Origin: Anisakis pegreffii
Lineage: Eukaryota > Nematoda > Chromadorea > Rhabditida > Anisakidae
Direction of reading: 5' to 3'
Length of the DNA stretch: 64,000 nucleotides
NCBI GenBank assembly: GCA_035041965.1
Contig: JAPYMA010001967.1
Coordinates: forward strand, 1-64,000
The position numbers and the translations under genes are program-made. This document shows positions 1 to 13,935 of the stretch, piece by piece (position 1 is the first letter of the stretch; each line of letters starts with the position of its first letter). The notes below the pieces were generated by a model. It did not search any database. It saw nothing but the letters and a program-made list of their open reading frames with translations, and had not been told where the DNA came from.

Positions 1-2906
1 TTTTCAAGCTCTACAAGATGTGTATAACCACTCCGGCTGAATCTCTTTCCTTTAACCTGAAATTGGGTACTTTCTGTATTCAAATGCAAATTTTCCACTT
101 TCAGACCGCTCAAGTTTTTTTATAACGGATAGTTTTTAAAAAAGAAAACGTTTATATGATAGAGAATTTTATTTTCTACAAAATGGTTACAATTTATTCA
201 GTCAAAATGCAATGAATCACCCCTCAAAGCGGTCCTTTTCCGATATACCATCGGTATAAATTTTGCTCATTGCGGCGCTCAGTCACACGTTGACCTATGA
301 TTGCGCATGCTCTTCGCTGACTCCGCCCCTGCGCTCAGACGCGTTTGTATGGCGAAGTGCGACGACGCCTTTTGTACATGGATCTGCCAAACAAACGCAT
401 GGACTAGTTGCCACTTGCTTTGCGATTAGCCAAATGAACAATTCAAGGTGACGGATGTGTGAAGGAAAAAACGAGAGTATTAATTCGCAAGTTTCAATGA
501 GTTCAAGCTAACTGGCTGTATTACTAATTTGTATACTGTTGGATGTTTTGTATTACATCTTAAAAAGAAACTCTGTTGAATTGCATGGATGGAAGATTGA
601 TTACCGTCATCAATTGTATTTATGATCGAAAGAAAAAACACGGTACCAAGAGCTTGCTTTGTGAAAAATGAGATAATCTTTGAAAACGAGGTAAATACGA
701 GATCCAGGAGTACATCTGAAATCTTGACGGTATACTATATGGCACTACAAATTTTCTATTACTGTCTCACATAGTGCTCGTCGGGGAGCAACTTCTTGGC
801 CGCTGGGGACTCCAACGATAAGTCAGGGAGCAAAATTGCTGGGGAATAGCTCTCCATCGGAGATACCATTGTCTAACGAACACTAGTTTCAGAGGACATA
901 TTTCAGTTTTATAATCATCAGTGGTACGTTAATATGGCAATATGAGCATCAGTATCTTCAGCGCGGTTGTGCGTTAAGATTTTCATCGATACCATCCGAT
1001 TTTTTCTGCTAAACTACTAAAACAACCTCCAGTTGTCAGAAATGTTTTGCCGATGGGAAATGTTTGTTTCCAGAAAAATAAATGCAAACGCAACAATATC
1101 TCCTTACTGTTTGGAAATAACGAGTAGCACATATGTATGCTGATGGTCGCTCGTCAAGCAAATAATTTATTCTCACGATTGGATAGAGCGCATCTTCCAC
1201 GATTAGAAGGATATACGATTCGTTGACAGGTGAGGCGCAGTGCCTGAGATATAAGTATTTTCGTGAAGGTATGTCATGCACTGCTGATCAACAATATCCA
1301 ACCGTAGGAATATCATAATTATCATATTGGATCTGTCTGTATTTTCAACTTTGCTCAGCAATGCCGTGATTTCTTGGTATGATCAGATAGGAAGAATTCC
1401 CTGCTATCAGAAAAACACACACTTTGTCGGCGAATTTCATTCAGTTTCACAGACAAATCTTCATATCTGAAGATATGTCATTTAGCTAAACGATCCCATT
1501 ATAACACTAAATTTCGTACATTTGATAATTCTATTGATCAAAAGTACTCTGTTATACGATTATTATAAGTACCATTTCCAAGCGACCTGAATCCTCAGGT
1601 TTGCTCAGCTTTGCAGTGGTTTCTGGTAGCATCGGATATGGAAGAATCTCTGCTATCAAGATAATATATACGTTGTCGGTGGATCTTACGTAGTTTCACA
1701 GGTACGCCTACATTTCTGAAGGCGTGTTATATAGCTGAACGATTCCATTATAACGTTCAGCGCCACGATGGTTTCTTTGTACCATTGGATAGAACAAATT
1801 TTCTGCTGTGAAAAAGTTATATTTTTTGAGCAATTCTGTTTAGATTCAGAGACAGAGCTGAATTTCTGACGGCATATCATGTAACTGAACGATTTTATTA
1901 TGTCTTCAATTTCTGCACATTCCATTTTTGTATTGATGAATGCTGCATTATTGTAAGATTTTCAGGAGTACAATTTTTAGGCCATTAGTATTCAATAACC
2001 CAGTGACTTATTCGACAGCTGATCTATCGTTCTAATTCATCACGATGTATTTTATCAATGTTGTCATTGAATGAAATTGTCCAAAATTGGGCCATTGCCC
2101 TCCGTTGCTGTTCTCTTCAAGAACACCAATAAAACATCTGTATTTAATGAATACCACTCAGCATTTTCGTTCAATTCGAATTCACGGTTCGTTTCATTAT
2201 CCACAATATGAACGCACGCCTCTTATTGGTTGTCATAACTTCATCGATATCACTTCTTATTTTCATAAAAAATTATTATTGCTCTTTTTATCGTCATTAT
2301 TTCGATCCCTTTATGCACTTGAATGATTATTGTTATTAATACATATTGTATTGGTTTTGAAATATTTGAACGTGTGTGTGGCATGCTTTAATAAGTTTGA
2401 TAAAACATGGGTCGTTTTTGTAGTGGTTGAAGTGAATAGCAGTTGATTAGCAAACGACGTCTGAAGTAAATTCAACTAATGAGGATCAGCTGAATTGCAT
2501 GACTGAATTTATAAATGAATGAGCAAAAAGTAAGTTGAATGACCAGCGGATAGATAAATGTTTTATTGACCCGGATGCAAACATGAAGATAATTAATTAT
2601 GGAACGAAAATTTTCATGCGTCAATGTTAACAGTGAAAAATTATTAGTGGAGAGATGAATGGTAGGGGAATATCGAGTGATGAATTTGATGATCGGTAGA
2701 AGGAAGTGACGTTTATGGGAGAAGTTGCCCTTCAGTGTTGTAGAAAGATATGTGTCTTAGGTTCGGTTTGACACGATTTCACATAATTGCAAATGTGGTC
2801 AGAGTTTTTTAAATGTTGATGAAAGTAATGATGAACAGATTAAGTGTGAAATTTCTGTGAAATCTTTTGTGTATTTTCTTCGACTGTGGAGGAATTTTTT
2901 TTTCAG
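1..2906. other. non-coding flank, no supported gene
   Basis: I see no exon here with family similarity or a good pair of splice sites. The stretch at about 268-420 is richer in C, G and CpG than its surroundings and contains a CCGCCC box, so it could be a promoter or an unrecognised 5' exon. From about 1300 to 1960 there are degenerate repeated blocks, listed separately. Confidence 0.6.
1300..1960. repeat. degenerate tandem repeat block A
   Basis: At least three diverged copies of a block of about 150-230 bp follow one another. Each holds a TTTCACAG-like segment, then TCTGAAG, a TGTCAT or TGTTATA segment, and an AGCTGAACGATTCCATTATA-like end. The ends are visible near 1480-1510, 1725-1755 and 1870-1900. 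Related pieces recur in block B further on. No coding function is apparent. Confidence 0.5.
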
Positions 2907-3501
2907 CAGACAAACAGTAAAACAACTAGCGCCCATTAAAGAAGACGACGTCAACGAACTTTATGAGATGGCTCGATCGTTGGTGGTTCGATTCGGTGTG
3001 CTTTGTGTACTAATCGGCAGTATGTTAGCCGTTACGATTGGCGCAGTATCCCCACAAATGGACACATATAAAGCTGAATTGATGAAGAAAAAGATGAACA
3101 GGACGCGTTCATTGGACAACAATCTTGATATTGCACCGCATTCTGATGTTACAACAAAATGGGATTCTGATGAACAAACAGAAATGATACCAGAGAACAA
3201 TAATAGCAATGAAGACGAGAACGACTTCAACGACTTGGTTGTTCCACTCTCTAGAGGATCACAACGAATCATTGCTCATCAGATTCAAGTAGCACCATCC
3301 AAGGTGACCAAAGAAACGAACAATGACGGTGCTATTGCGTTGGCCTCGGCCATTGCGGCTGGCGCTAGTTTCTCATCGTCGTCTTTGGAAAATGATTTCA
3401 ACAATGATTATGATGATGACAGATCGACGATTGTTGCTGGTATGCGGACGTTTGGTGCAGGTGTTAAATTATTCAAAAATGGTTTAGACGATAATGTGTG
3501 A
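2907..3501 (+). CDS. orphan terminal exon, single-pass membrane protein of unknown family
   Basis: I do not recognise the family. A TTTTTTTTTCAG acceptor ends at 2906 and an open frame runs from there to a TGA at 3499-3501, about 198 codons. The first base completes a codon begun in an upstream exon, which I could not find and which may lie outside the window. The exon begins with a charged stretch (KEDDVNELYEMARSL), then a hydrophobic segment of about 20 residues (VLCVLIGSMLAVTIGAV), then an acidic, Asn- and Ser-rich region with several NNNSNEDEND-like runs. This suggests one membrane span followed by a disordered tail. GTG at 2857 opens the same frame but lies inside the likely intron. An alternative reading is that GTGTGAG at the 3' end is a splice donor and the gene continues. 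Confidence 0.5.
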
Positions 3502-4359
3502 GTGAAACCGTCTCATTTCATCCTCTCCAAATCGCACCTCTCCATTTTGTCCATCTCGTATTTTCATCGAATCGATTTTTCATCGAATCGATTCGTTCCT
3601 CGTCCTCTAGTAACTCATTGTTACTGTTATTATTATCCTTTCATTAATCATTCCCTTCTTACAATCAATACAGCTATTAACAACGATCTTGACGAACATA
3701 AGAAACTATCAACAGAGCACTCGAAGTCTTTTTGTCAATGAAATCACCATAGATATCAGCAGTTGTGTAAAGTTTCGGCTGCTAAAAATTGTCGAATGAA
3801 ATTTCAGGATGAGGATGCGAAGGCATATACGAACTGCTGACTAACTCATCGATCGAATACAATTGTAAATGTATTCATAAGCTCCGGGACACAGTACAAC
3901 AACAGCAAAAACAAAATACATGCGATGAAATCAACCATTAAATTGTATTCATGCCCATATTCACTGTCATTTATTGTTACCGTTATCATTGTTGTATTGT
4001 GATGCGTGACCTAATGTGATGAGTATAAGCACCCGATGTTTATAAGCATTCATCCGTTTACATTTTCTTTCATTTCATCTTCATTTTTTAATGCTTCACT
4101 ACTTTCATCAATTCATCGTTGACTGTTTTCATAAAGCCTTAACACCAAATGGTAATAATGGCAATACTATCCATAGCAATACTATTATCAGTTATCATTA
4201 ATGACCCAGAGTTATCATTAAAATAATGACCCAGAAATGTAACTGCTTTGTGCAAGTATGTTCTGTTTATGCGAATTTTAGTTAATCTCATTTTCAAGTC
4301 CCCTTTACATCCACATTTGATCAACAACCGTGTGATTTTTTGGCGTCATCGATAGAGCG

Positions 4360-5040
4360 AGAATTGAAACTTTAGAAGAAATCCGCATGATGTCGAGGGA
4401 AATCTGTTTGCAACTCTGTTGACATATCACATCTGATGCTAATAGTTAACTATACTACAAATATCACGAGTACCATTTCTGCTGAGCGATTTCATTGTGC
4501 GGCCAAACTCTGGGCGATTAATCTCTCCACTGGTCAAATAAAGATCAACCCTACTGATCTGCCTAACTCTGTATACCGATACACACACTACTATGGAAAT
4601 ATCACGATTAGCATCTCTCTAGATCATGAAAGTTTACATCTTTCTCAAGCATTTTGCTTCAAGAGATGTAACTGATTTTCTAAGAGTATGTCATGTGACT
4701 AAGCGATTTCAATATACCGTAAAACCATTTCACGTCCATGCTTACCAATTATGCTCTGTATTATTGATAAATATAGTATCAGGAATATCATTCACAACCT
4801 AACTGTCTTATCAGTTTTGCGCAACAACGCAATGGTTTTTTGGTGGTGTCAAATAGGAGATTTCTTCCTTCGAAGAAATGACATGCACGTTATCAGCGAA
4901 AAAACCGCGGCTGCAGAGATACAGCTAAGTTTCTCAACGTACGTCATCTCACTAATTGTAAGCCATTTCATTATACCGCCAAACTCTATATAGTTGATCT
5001 CTCTATAGATCAATATTTTTGGAATGTAGAGAGTACTGTA
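4360..5040. repeat. degenerate tandem repeat block B
   Basis: Diverged blocks repeat the pattern GATTTC...GTATGTCATGTGACTAAGCGATTTCAATATACCG followed by AACTCT and a run of GATCTCTCTA. Copies are visible near 4475-4550, 4680-4730 and 4945-5010. The GTCAT...AGCGATTTCATTATACC core resembles block A at 1300-1960, so both appear to come from one expanded sequence. Confidence 0.45.
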
Positions 5041-5635
5041 TTCAAGGCGTCCTGGAGCTCAAACCATGACGTCATTGCCATGATAGTTCACACAGTCAAG
5101 CTCTGAACCATGTATCTGTTTCGGATGAAAGGTTGTACATTCTCAAATAAACTCGTTTTAAAATTGCAAATGCAAAACACCATCAGTCCTTGTAGTGGCA
5201 GTTTAGAAAAGCGCTTTAACTTTACATTGATCCACCATACGTTACACTTCTTATTAATGTTACTGATATTGTTCAAATTGGTCGTTCGATAGTTTGAGCA
5301 ATGCCGACGATATGCTAGAACGCAATCATTGAGCCTCTTACACAATTTATTCATCATCTGAGAGCATTCGCTTTTTGTGAGAGGGATTCTCGTAATTATT
5401 TATAAATTTGTAGTGTGAGTTACGGTGGTCTGTCTCCGCTTTCTGTAGATTGTCATCTTTGTTGTAGTTTATTCCCTTCGTTATACTGGATGCGTTTCCT
5501 AACTCTTTCCTCTTTTAATGATCGTTCTTTTTCATTTATCAAATGTGTTTGGAAGCGCAATGATAAGATAGTCTTTTCCTTTATTCTTTCCCTTCGTTTC
5601 CTTTATTTCCCAACTTTCATGAATAGAGGATCCAC

Positions 5636-5865
5636 TAGAGCAATGTTTTCATAAGATGTGAAATTATCCATTTTAGGTAATTTAGAAGTGACAAGGGGTA
5701 ATTGAGAGGGTCGGGAAATTAGTATTTCGTGCAGTTGTTATGTTACGATAGAACGCCATTGTGATGGTGTTTTTAAACTCGGATGTGTAAATGCGGTCAG
5801 TTGATGGCAACGCTCTTTATTCTCCTATTATCTGAGTATCATTAGCTCGCCCAGGCCTAACATGG
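5636..5865 (+). repeat. dispersed 230-bp repeat, copy 1
   Basis: This copy matches 6358-6588 in the same orientation over most of its length, including GGAAATTAGTATTTC, GATAGAACGCCATTGTGATG and TTAGCTCGCC. The 5' edge (AGCAATGTTTTCATAAG) is a diverged version of the copy-2 edge. Confidence 0.7.
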
Positions 5866-6357
5866 TTTTCATTCTTTTCCTTGCTCTTACAATCACTCTC
5901 ATAGCTTTTACCACCAAATGTGTTCTCTTTCGTTAATTTCTCATTCATTGCATTCAGCATTCAAAGGGAATTCTCATTCTATCAAACACACTATATAATT
6001 GACCATTTCGCTGTCGAATGTTGTTCAGCAATTCAATTCACTGACGTCAGGGTTTGAGCTCAAACAATTCAATTGTTGTATTGTTGATTTCGGCTGTCAA
6101 CACTCGTCACCGCATCCAGTAAATAGTATATGCTACAGAAAAAGAAGTTGATTTGAACTGTGAAGTGAAATGAGACGAAATGAATGAGAAAAACTCATCA
6201 AGAGAATGATATTCGCATGTAATAGCTATGAGAGTGACTACAACACGTTTGAAAAGAATGGGAATTCATCTAAATCAGTTTGAAGTGAGCGTGTCATGGA
6301 CAATAGGTTTTCATGTAATCATAATCGATTGCAAGAATGAGCACCACAACGGTCTAG

Positions 6358-6588
6358 GACAATGGTTCTCATAGGGAGTGAAGCTACCTGTTTTGGGTAA
6401 TTTGGGGGTGTCGGAGGGGGGAGGAAATAGAGGGGATCAGGAAATTAGTATTTCATGCCGTTGTTAGTTATGATAGAACGCCATTGTGATGGTGTATCTT
6501 TCACTCGAATATCTAAACGCTCATGCCAACCCTCTTCTTTATCCTATTTTCTGATTGTGAGTATCTTTAGCTCGCCTAGATCTAAACA
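6358..6588 (+). repeat. dispersed 230-bp repeat, copy 2 (possible hAT-derived element)
   Basis: This is the better-kept copy. Its 5' edge, ACAATGGTTCTCATAGGG, resembles the CAGTGGTTCTCA ends known from hAT transposons, but I could not find a matching inverted end on the right. A third fragment lies at 36773-36815, where AGTGGTTCTCAT and GATTTGGGTGTGTCAGAAGG recur. Assignment to hAT is inference. Confidence 0.55.
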
Positions 6589-9500
6589 GAAGTCAGTCTG
6601 AAGTAGTCACAATTATTTCATAAGTTCTTTGATATACTGGCTGACATGGTCTCTCATGAACAGTGAGAATTGATCGAACTCTTTGGTACCACAGAAAAGA
6701 TCGTTGGTTTGGTGTGGGACCATTGAGTGTTTCTGAATTCATCCATTATTATTATTTGGTTGCACTGAAAAGGTTTAGTAAGTATTTTGATTACTGCATA
6801 TAAAGGAATTTTTAGTTCGTAAATGAAGTTTCGTGAATGAAATAACTGCTCAATCGTGTCACAGGCATCTGTTTCATGACAAATGTGTACCATATGGTGT
6901 TGATTGGATTGTGGTCAGTGACTGCAAGGGATTCCCAGATCCTGACTTTTGAAGCCCGATCCCTATTGCGGGATTCGTGTGCTGAAGAAATGGGGATTTC
7001 GGGCATAACAAATGGAGTCAAGAAACCCGCAAGGCCCAGCAAAGGGAGCAAATCACAACAAATGCAACAATCTTCAAAACGCGCCAGGAATTTATGAAAT
7101 TTTAGCAATGCACTCATCTTAAATCGCACATCAATCATTCCCTGTTCATTTTTATTCACTATCAGTAATATTTGTGATTCACCATCCAAGGGCAATGAAT
7201 GGATAATCATTACATAATAGCGCCACACCTCAGCTCTTTTTTTCAGAAAGCAGTGAACAAAAATTTCGTACCGTCATTACTCTTGCTTTTTCCTCCGTTT
7301 ACGGATGCTTTCTCAATCCTGGGATTAACAAACGATCCGAAGACATAATTCCGATTCCGCAATTCAAACATGAACAAGATTTTACAGAGACTAATTGCAA
7401 AGAAATCATTTACGCAGTATGTGCTGCTTGGTCCATCATTTAGATCAGAATGATAAAACAAGCACTTCGTATCATCGACATTTTGTCATACAGTATCGAT
7501 CATAACATAAAATATGTCGTCAATAACATTACTCTTAATTACGCACCATTGTAAATAGCATTTTTGGTACAATTCATTAACATATTCATTGCTCGGCTGA
7601 ACCCTCAAAAAGGTGAATTACTCTATTGTATCGAAACGCCGATTCTCCATACACAAATGCATTAGATTGCAAAATATTCCAAAAACTAAATGTGCTTAAT
7701 GTACCATCGACTTTAATAAATATATATTTTAAAAAATGTTTTAGTATATTGATTAATCAAAAAAATATCCACTATTTTGCTGCTACCTACATGAACGTTT
7801 GATTCTATGCCCATCCATCTGCAGGCCTGTGTTGCATTCTAGGGCATTTTGAACAGTAGCAGTTTCATTACACAGCGCCTTTAGGTTCGTCTCCTTATCT
7901 TCTAAATTCGTCGTCTATGATCCATACTTGCATATGTGCTAAGTCAAAAATTGATTGATTGTTGTTATTGCTGATATAGTTTGAAGGTGGTCTTCTCGCT
8001 AGTATTTTGTGAATTGAGAATGAACAAATAGCATTTTGGCCACTTCGAAACCTTAACAGTCAAGCTCATATACTTTTACACACCACTACACTGCTGTTCC
8101 CACATTGCACTAAATATCTGCAGTTGATTTTAGCTAGTGATGTTTGTGTTCCGGCTAAACTGTTCAATTCCGAGAAACAGAACAAAACGGTTACAAAAAA
8201 GAGGGCAGTTGGAAAGGCAGGACGCAACAAAACAGCGCTGAAATTTTAAGATACGAGAATGGAACAGACCAGAAAAATTTCCAAAAAAACGGAAATGGAG
8301 AACAGACTGGTTCAAAGGGCATAACAAGACAAATTTTGAGAATCGTTCTCTCTGATGCAATAGATGTGATGTTACCATTGTGCTATTATTATAAATGATA
8401 TTGTTGTTATTATTAATAATAATATTATTATTGTTGTAAGTTGTGCATACGATATTCATGTTGCGTACATTTTTATTGTAAGTAAAGTGCTGTTTTGTTT
8501 TTTTCTGTGTCATTTCAGAATCTTTGTTTTTTCTCAAGCCAAGTGGCATTTTAAGTTTTTTCAGGGCCAAATTTCAGATTGTAATGGGGCACTTTAAATG
8601 TTTTGTTTTCACTAAAATCTCTTAACACATAAATTATTTTATTAAAATTTGCCAAAATTTTCATGACCGGATTGGATTACAATTCAGCTTTTTTCAGGTT
8701 CGCAGATGTCCCAGGAATGTGAATCGTTGAATACTGATATTGCGAGATAACTGTTCTCATACCCTCGTTGATAACGTTCATTAATGATCAAATTTCAAAA
8801 GCCATCTGATGACCAGTTACCTCGCATCCGGATCGTATTCAATCACCTCAACTCACTCAATTCAACTCAAGCTGTTTAATCCATTCGGATCGTACAATCA
8901 ACCAATCGCTCATCCATTCAATCCACTCCAGAACTCATTTGTTTCTGTGTTTCTTTCGTTCGATTCTGACTCATAAAAATGGTATCAGCACTGTCAAAGG
9001 TTGAACTTACAGTGCGAAGCCACCAACATGAAAACTTAAGGTTTACTACCTTCTTACACACAATGAATATACAGTTCATTGGAAACGCTCGTATAGTCGA
9101 AAGAACTCGGTGATTCTTCATTCACATATTTTTCGGTCACGATTCCTGATTTCAGTTCATCGACTCAGAAGGCACCACCGATGTCGTGAAGCCAAATAAA
9201 TTCACCTGATCTCAGCTCATTGACGGTAGGGTGATTCACGCAATAGGTTTGATGAGACATTAGATTTCTACACCTGATTGTGAACTTGAATCAAATTACA
9301 TTGATCGATTCAGATGCAGAGTGAAAATCACGACGTCAGCACTCGAGAACAACCGTCTCAAAAATGCTCATCATTGGCACCATCGATTCCAGAGTTCAGC
9401 AAGCGCTATTGAAAGGAGCTGACCCGTTGCCTTGCAGATGCAATTATTTTCGGCCGCTTCTGACAATGAAAAGTTTCAACAGGATTTCTTGCATAAGGAT

Positions 9501-11787
9501 GATTTTTAGTGTTTTCCACCGTACTTGTATGTAAATATGCATTGCATTGTATGCGTTGCTGATGCGATGTCGATTCAAAATAAATATGAATTAATTATCA
9601 TGTACGATAAAATATTATTATGCATACTTCCATGTTTATTGTGTGATGTATTAATGTTTGTGACGACTCGTTCTTTTTCAGTTTACTTTTATCTTTATTG
9701 TTTTCCACTTTATGTTCTGTCTTCAAACTCAAATCAAATCATTTATTGCTGCTATTTCCTTCTTGTTATTCACCTTTATCATTTTCATCAATCCCACAAA
9801 ACTAATAGCAGTTGCTATCGTTATTGCTACTAAACCAATTATATTATTATTCTTGCTGTTATCATGATCGCTAAATTATTGCTGTTCTTTTATCACCATC
9901 ATCAAATTACGTTAGGTGTGAGAAATGAATCAAGTTCTAATTTTTGATAATCGTAAAGCTTTTATGATTGCCATCAACTGCGACCACATGCAGTGTCTGT
10001 TGACATGAATTTATTGATGTACATCTAAAATGTAATCTGTCAGTCGCATTACAATAATTTCAATAACAACTGCAGTTGCACTAGCAACAATGCAGTCAGT
10101 TATGGAATATGAATCACCGATAATGATAATATCACCACCACTTTTGTGATAAGACCATCAAATGGTGCAAAATGGTGAAAATAAATGATGATGATGAAAA
10201 TATGATAATTCTTATAATAATAGTAATGCGATTGCAGTGATAAAATTTTGATTGGTTATTTAATTAATTAATTGATTGTTCGAAGTACTGATTCAACGAG
10301 TAATTGATAACTGATAATCAGTTTTAAAATTTATTAAGAATTGATAACTGATGTGCGTTTGATAGATAGTAATAAATGCACCAGTAATGGATGAATCAAG
10401 AAGTTAAGTGCTAATACTTGTGAATTGTTTTGTTGATCGACCGATTGAGAGGAGATGACAACAGCACTTACGCAGTCTCATGAGGTGCATTCCTGTTTGG
10501 CAGTAGTGAGAAGGATAATAACGAATTTACACATGATCATCATTACCTTCACCATTCATACTAACAGTAATGATAATCTTAATATATCGTTGATAAGCAT
10601 TGTAATAGAAATAAAAGTTGTCTTCATCTAACCTTTGCCGTCATCTTTATTGAAATGATCACCTATGTTTTTGTTTTCTCAACGTTTTCTTGTTTCGTTT
10701 GTCTATCTCTCGTTTCCGTCTTCGTCACGTTCGTCTTCAATGAAACCTTTTCAATAAATATGTGGCATAACGAAGTATAACCTCATCACTATTGTTAATG
10801 TCGTCACATTATCGCTAATCTCGTTAGCCGCACAATCACTGATCACGTAATCAAAACGTGATAATAAATGGCATGAAACGTGTGCTACATCATCCACTGG
10901 TCATCTCTATCGCTGTTGATAATCGTTGCTCGTTTTATGCACATTGTTACCGTAATGCCGTAGGTTCAATCACTTTCCCTTCCACCTACTTGTTCAAGCT
11001 TATTAATCACTCTTGCATTTATCCACAATCGACAAACCAACAAAGTTTGTTATTGTTAATCAACAGTTTAAGTACAATATTCTTCTGATGCATTGCAACG
11101 ATGAGTCTTCTTGGAAGCAATTCAAAAGACGTATATGATTTCAAAACATCTGTCTATCAGTTACCATTCAAATGACATCGTTCCACTCTCGACTTCTCTT
11201 CCATATATCATCAAATTCTCATTCTCTTTTCATGATAACTTATTAATGATATCTGCAAATACGAAATTCGATTTGAATATCTCATCGTCATCATTATCAC
11301 TGCTGTTATTATTGTCATCAATGAAGTTGTAAAGGGATTTTTCACTTTTTCTCATTCTCAAAAATCACCCATCAAGTTTCCAGCAACATCTATCAATTTT
11401 ATTGTAATGAAAACGATGATAAAATAACGGTGAGAGCAATACTTTTGTGTACTAATTGCTAATTAATTATTATACGAAAATAAATAAAGCAGCATTCTTA
11501 TTGACTGCACCATTATCATTTTCATATAGTAAATTTCAATTTATATCACACGCAAAAATTTTATGACAGTTATCTATTTCGTGGATGGATCTGTCTAAAA
11601 CGAATTAATGAAGCAAGGAATAGGTATAAATAAACGATTGAGTAAATGGATTAGGGAATGAATGAACTTATAGATAAGCAAACAATCAGTATGTGTTTCT
11701 AAATGTTCGAGGAATGTTGCTGGAATATGTGGCATCATTGAAATAATCATAATCACGTTAAGAGACAATCCAACGAAAACCGATAGT

Positions 11788-11835
11788 GCTAGTTTACGAT
11801 GATGTTAGTTTACGATGATGCTAGTTTATGATGAT
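11788..11835. repeat. 16-bp tandem repeat, three units
   Basis: Three consecutive units of GCTAGTTTACGATGAT are seen, with one or two substitutions between units. Confidence 0.8.
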
Positions 11836-13849
11836 GTTCTACTTTTTCTGCAATCACTTCTAGTTAGTGCTTCAAATCCAAATTTTTCAACTCTTCTTAA
11901 AAACAAAGTGATAATCTAGCGATTGTACTCATCATCGTTCGTGCAACGCTGCACTAGCGTGTTGTTTTTCAATCGACAGTAGTTGTGTGCCAGCTGGTAG
12001 CCGGCTAAGTGGAATGTTTCGATACATTCCAATTAATTTGGTATTATTTTATCGTAGTGTCTATTGTTGTTACCACGTCTATTGTTGTCAATACGAATCG
12101 TTGTTTCGATTCTTCCAAATATTCAGAACAGTTTTCTTTTCCAAAAAATTCGTTCAGTTTGCGGTGTTTCATTACCATCAGCAGCATCGTTCAACAAACG
12201 ATCTGACTTTACTATGTTCATTGATCAGCCAGCATAAGCAGTTTATTGTGTGCTGATCGTACACAAGCTACTTACTAATCGTCTTAAATTGTTTTTTTTG
12301 GTGGTTTATCAGAGTTGTTTTCGTGCTTTATCATTTTATACCTATGCTTATCATAACGTATATTTTGTCTTCTACACTCTCGCTTATTTGACCGAGCGGA
12401 TCTTCAAACTATCCAGACATTCGACTAATGTAATAATTTCAGTTCACTGATGGGTTGGCTTTCAGATTTTCCAAGGAGTTAAATTTTTGTGAGAAATATC
12501 AGTAAATTTGTTTTAGTTGACATCGTCGATCTGATAGGGGATTTGAAAACATTCAGATCAAATAAGGAAGAAGGGCAATACTAAGTAAGTGTTTGAAGTT
12601 TGTAGGGTAGGTAGTTTGGATGCACGAGCTTGATTTGTTTATATTGTAGCACTAGTAGCACTAGATTGAATATGATAGCGAGAGGAAGAAAATGAGAAGT
12701 GGTTAGGGTGAATGAACATTAGTCTCAAACGAAACGAACGAACGAATTGACGAGCCATAACAATGAAGAATTAAATATGACCGCCACCGTAACAGCACTA
12801 GCGATCGTCGAGCCATTTAACAGCATAAAAACGCATTTCAGCTCGTATCAAGCTCTCTGCTGACATTAATAGATGTTTCCAAAAAATCGTTATCACTGTC
12901 AATTAGAGGTTGCGCCTCAATTATATGAATGTAATCAAATGCATAACATATCACCACTGCAACATCATCATCAATGATCACATGAATTTTCCATCTTATT
13001 TTTGCAGCTGGTATTTACTTATTGTGCTTTCGTGAGCACAATAAGGAGTACATTCCACTGTCATGAGTACTTTGATGATCATAAATCTAATCAGCTATCA
13101 GCATTTTTTGATTAGTTTTCGATCAGTCTGATAATAAGCATAAAACGAATAAGAGCAACGCCTACGAATTGCAATGCAATTCATAAGGCAAATGCATTTT
13201 CTGCTTCTAACGGAGGCAAGCACTACTTAATATTTGCTTATATATTTGTATGGTACCTACTTGGATGAATAATTACCGTATGTTCGTTATGGTGTATTTG
13301 AATAGCAGTTATTAAGACTGCAGTCTACTGCACTCCTCAGAGAGCAGCAATATCTAACTGTAAAGCAATCAAGCGCTATCAATGAGAGCAAGAAAAAACG
13401 TTTAGCAAATCCTATTATCACAAATAGCATCAGTTGATTATAAAGCATTAGCACCTCTTCTAGGATTATCTTTCATTGTATTATTACATGTTTTCTATAT
13501 TGTTGCTAGTATTTTACTGCCATTATTTTTAGTTCTGTTGCTGTTATTACTGCTATGATCAGTTATGAGCATTACCATAAATTTACATGCGATGCAACTG
13601 AAACGATTTGTTAAGGAATCATCAGCAATGCTTAACCATCATAAACCATATCGTCTTTCCCCTTCCTCCATACCATACACTACGTTCAAGCAACACCGTA
13701 TTCAATTCAGTTCTTCTGCAGTTAATTGGCTTATTATTATCTGACATTCCACACTATATCCACTCTGTTCAAACAACCTTACTATCTTGATACAAACCAT
13801 CATTTTACTCATTGAACTTTTTTATAGTCTTATTCATCTATTCATCCGC

Positions 13850-13935
13850 TATTCATCTATGATCCATTTATCTGTTGATCTATTCATCTATGATCCATCT
13901 ATCTATCTATCAATCTATCTACCTATCTATCCATC
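13850..13935. repeat. ATCT/ATCC tetranucleotide microsatellite
   Basis: The sequence is an imperfect run of CATC, TATC and ATCT units over about 90 bp, with no coding role. Confidence 0.75.

Noticed and set aside
6812..7228. 138-codon minus-strand frame with several Cys and Leu
   Set aside because: No family resemblance and no convincing start or splice sites; it lies among repeats. It could be a transposon relic but I cannot support it.
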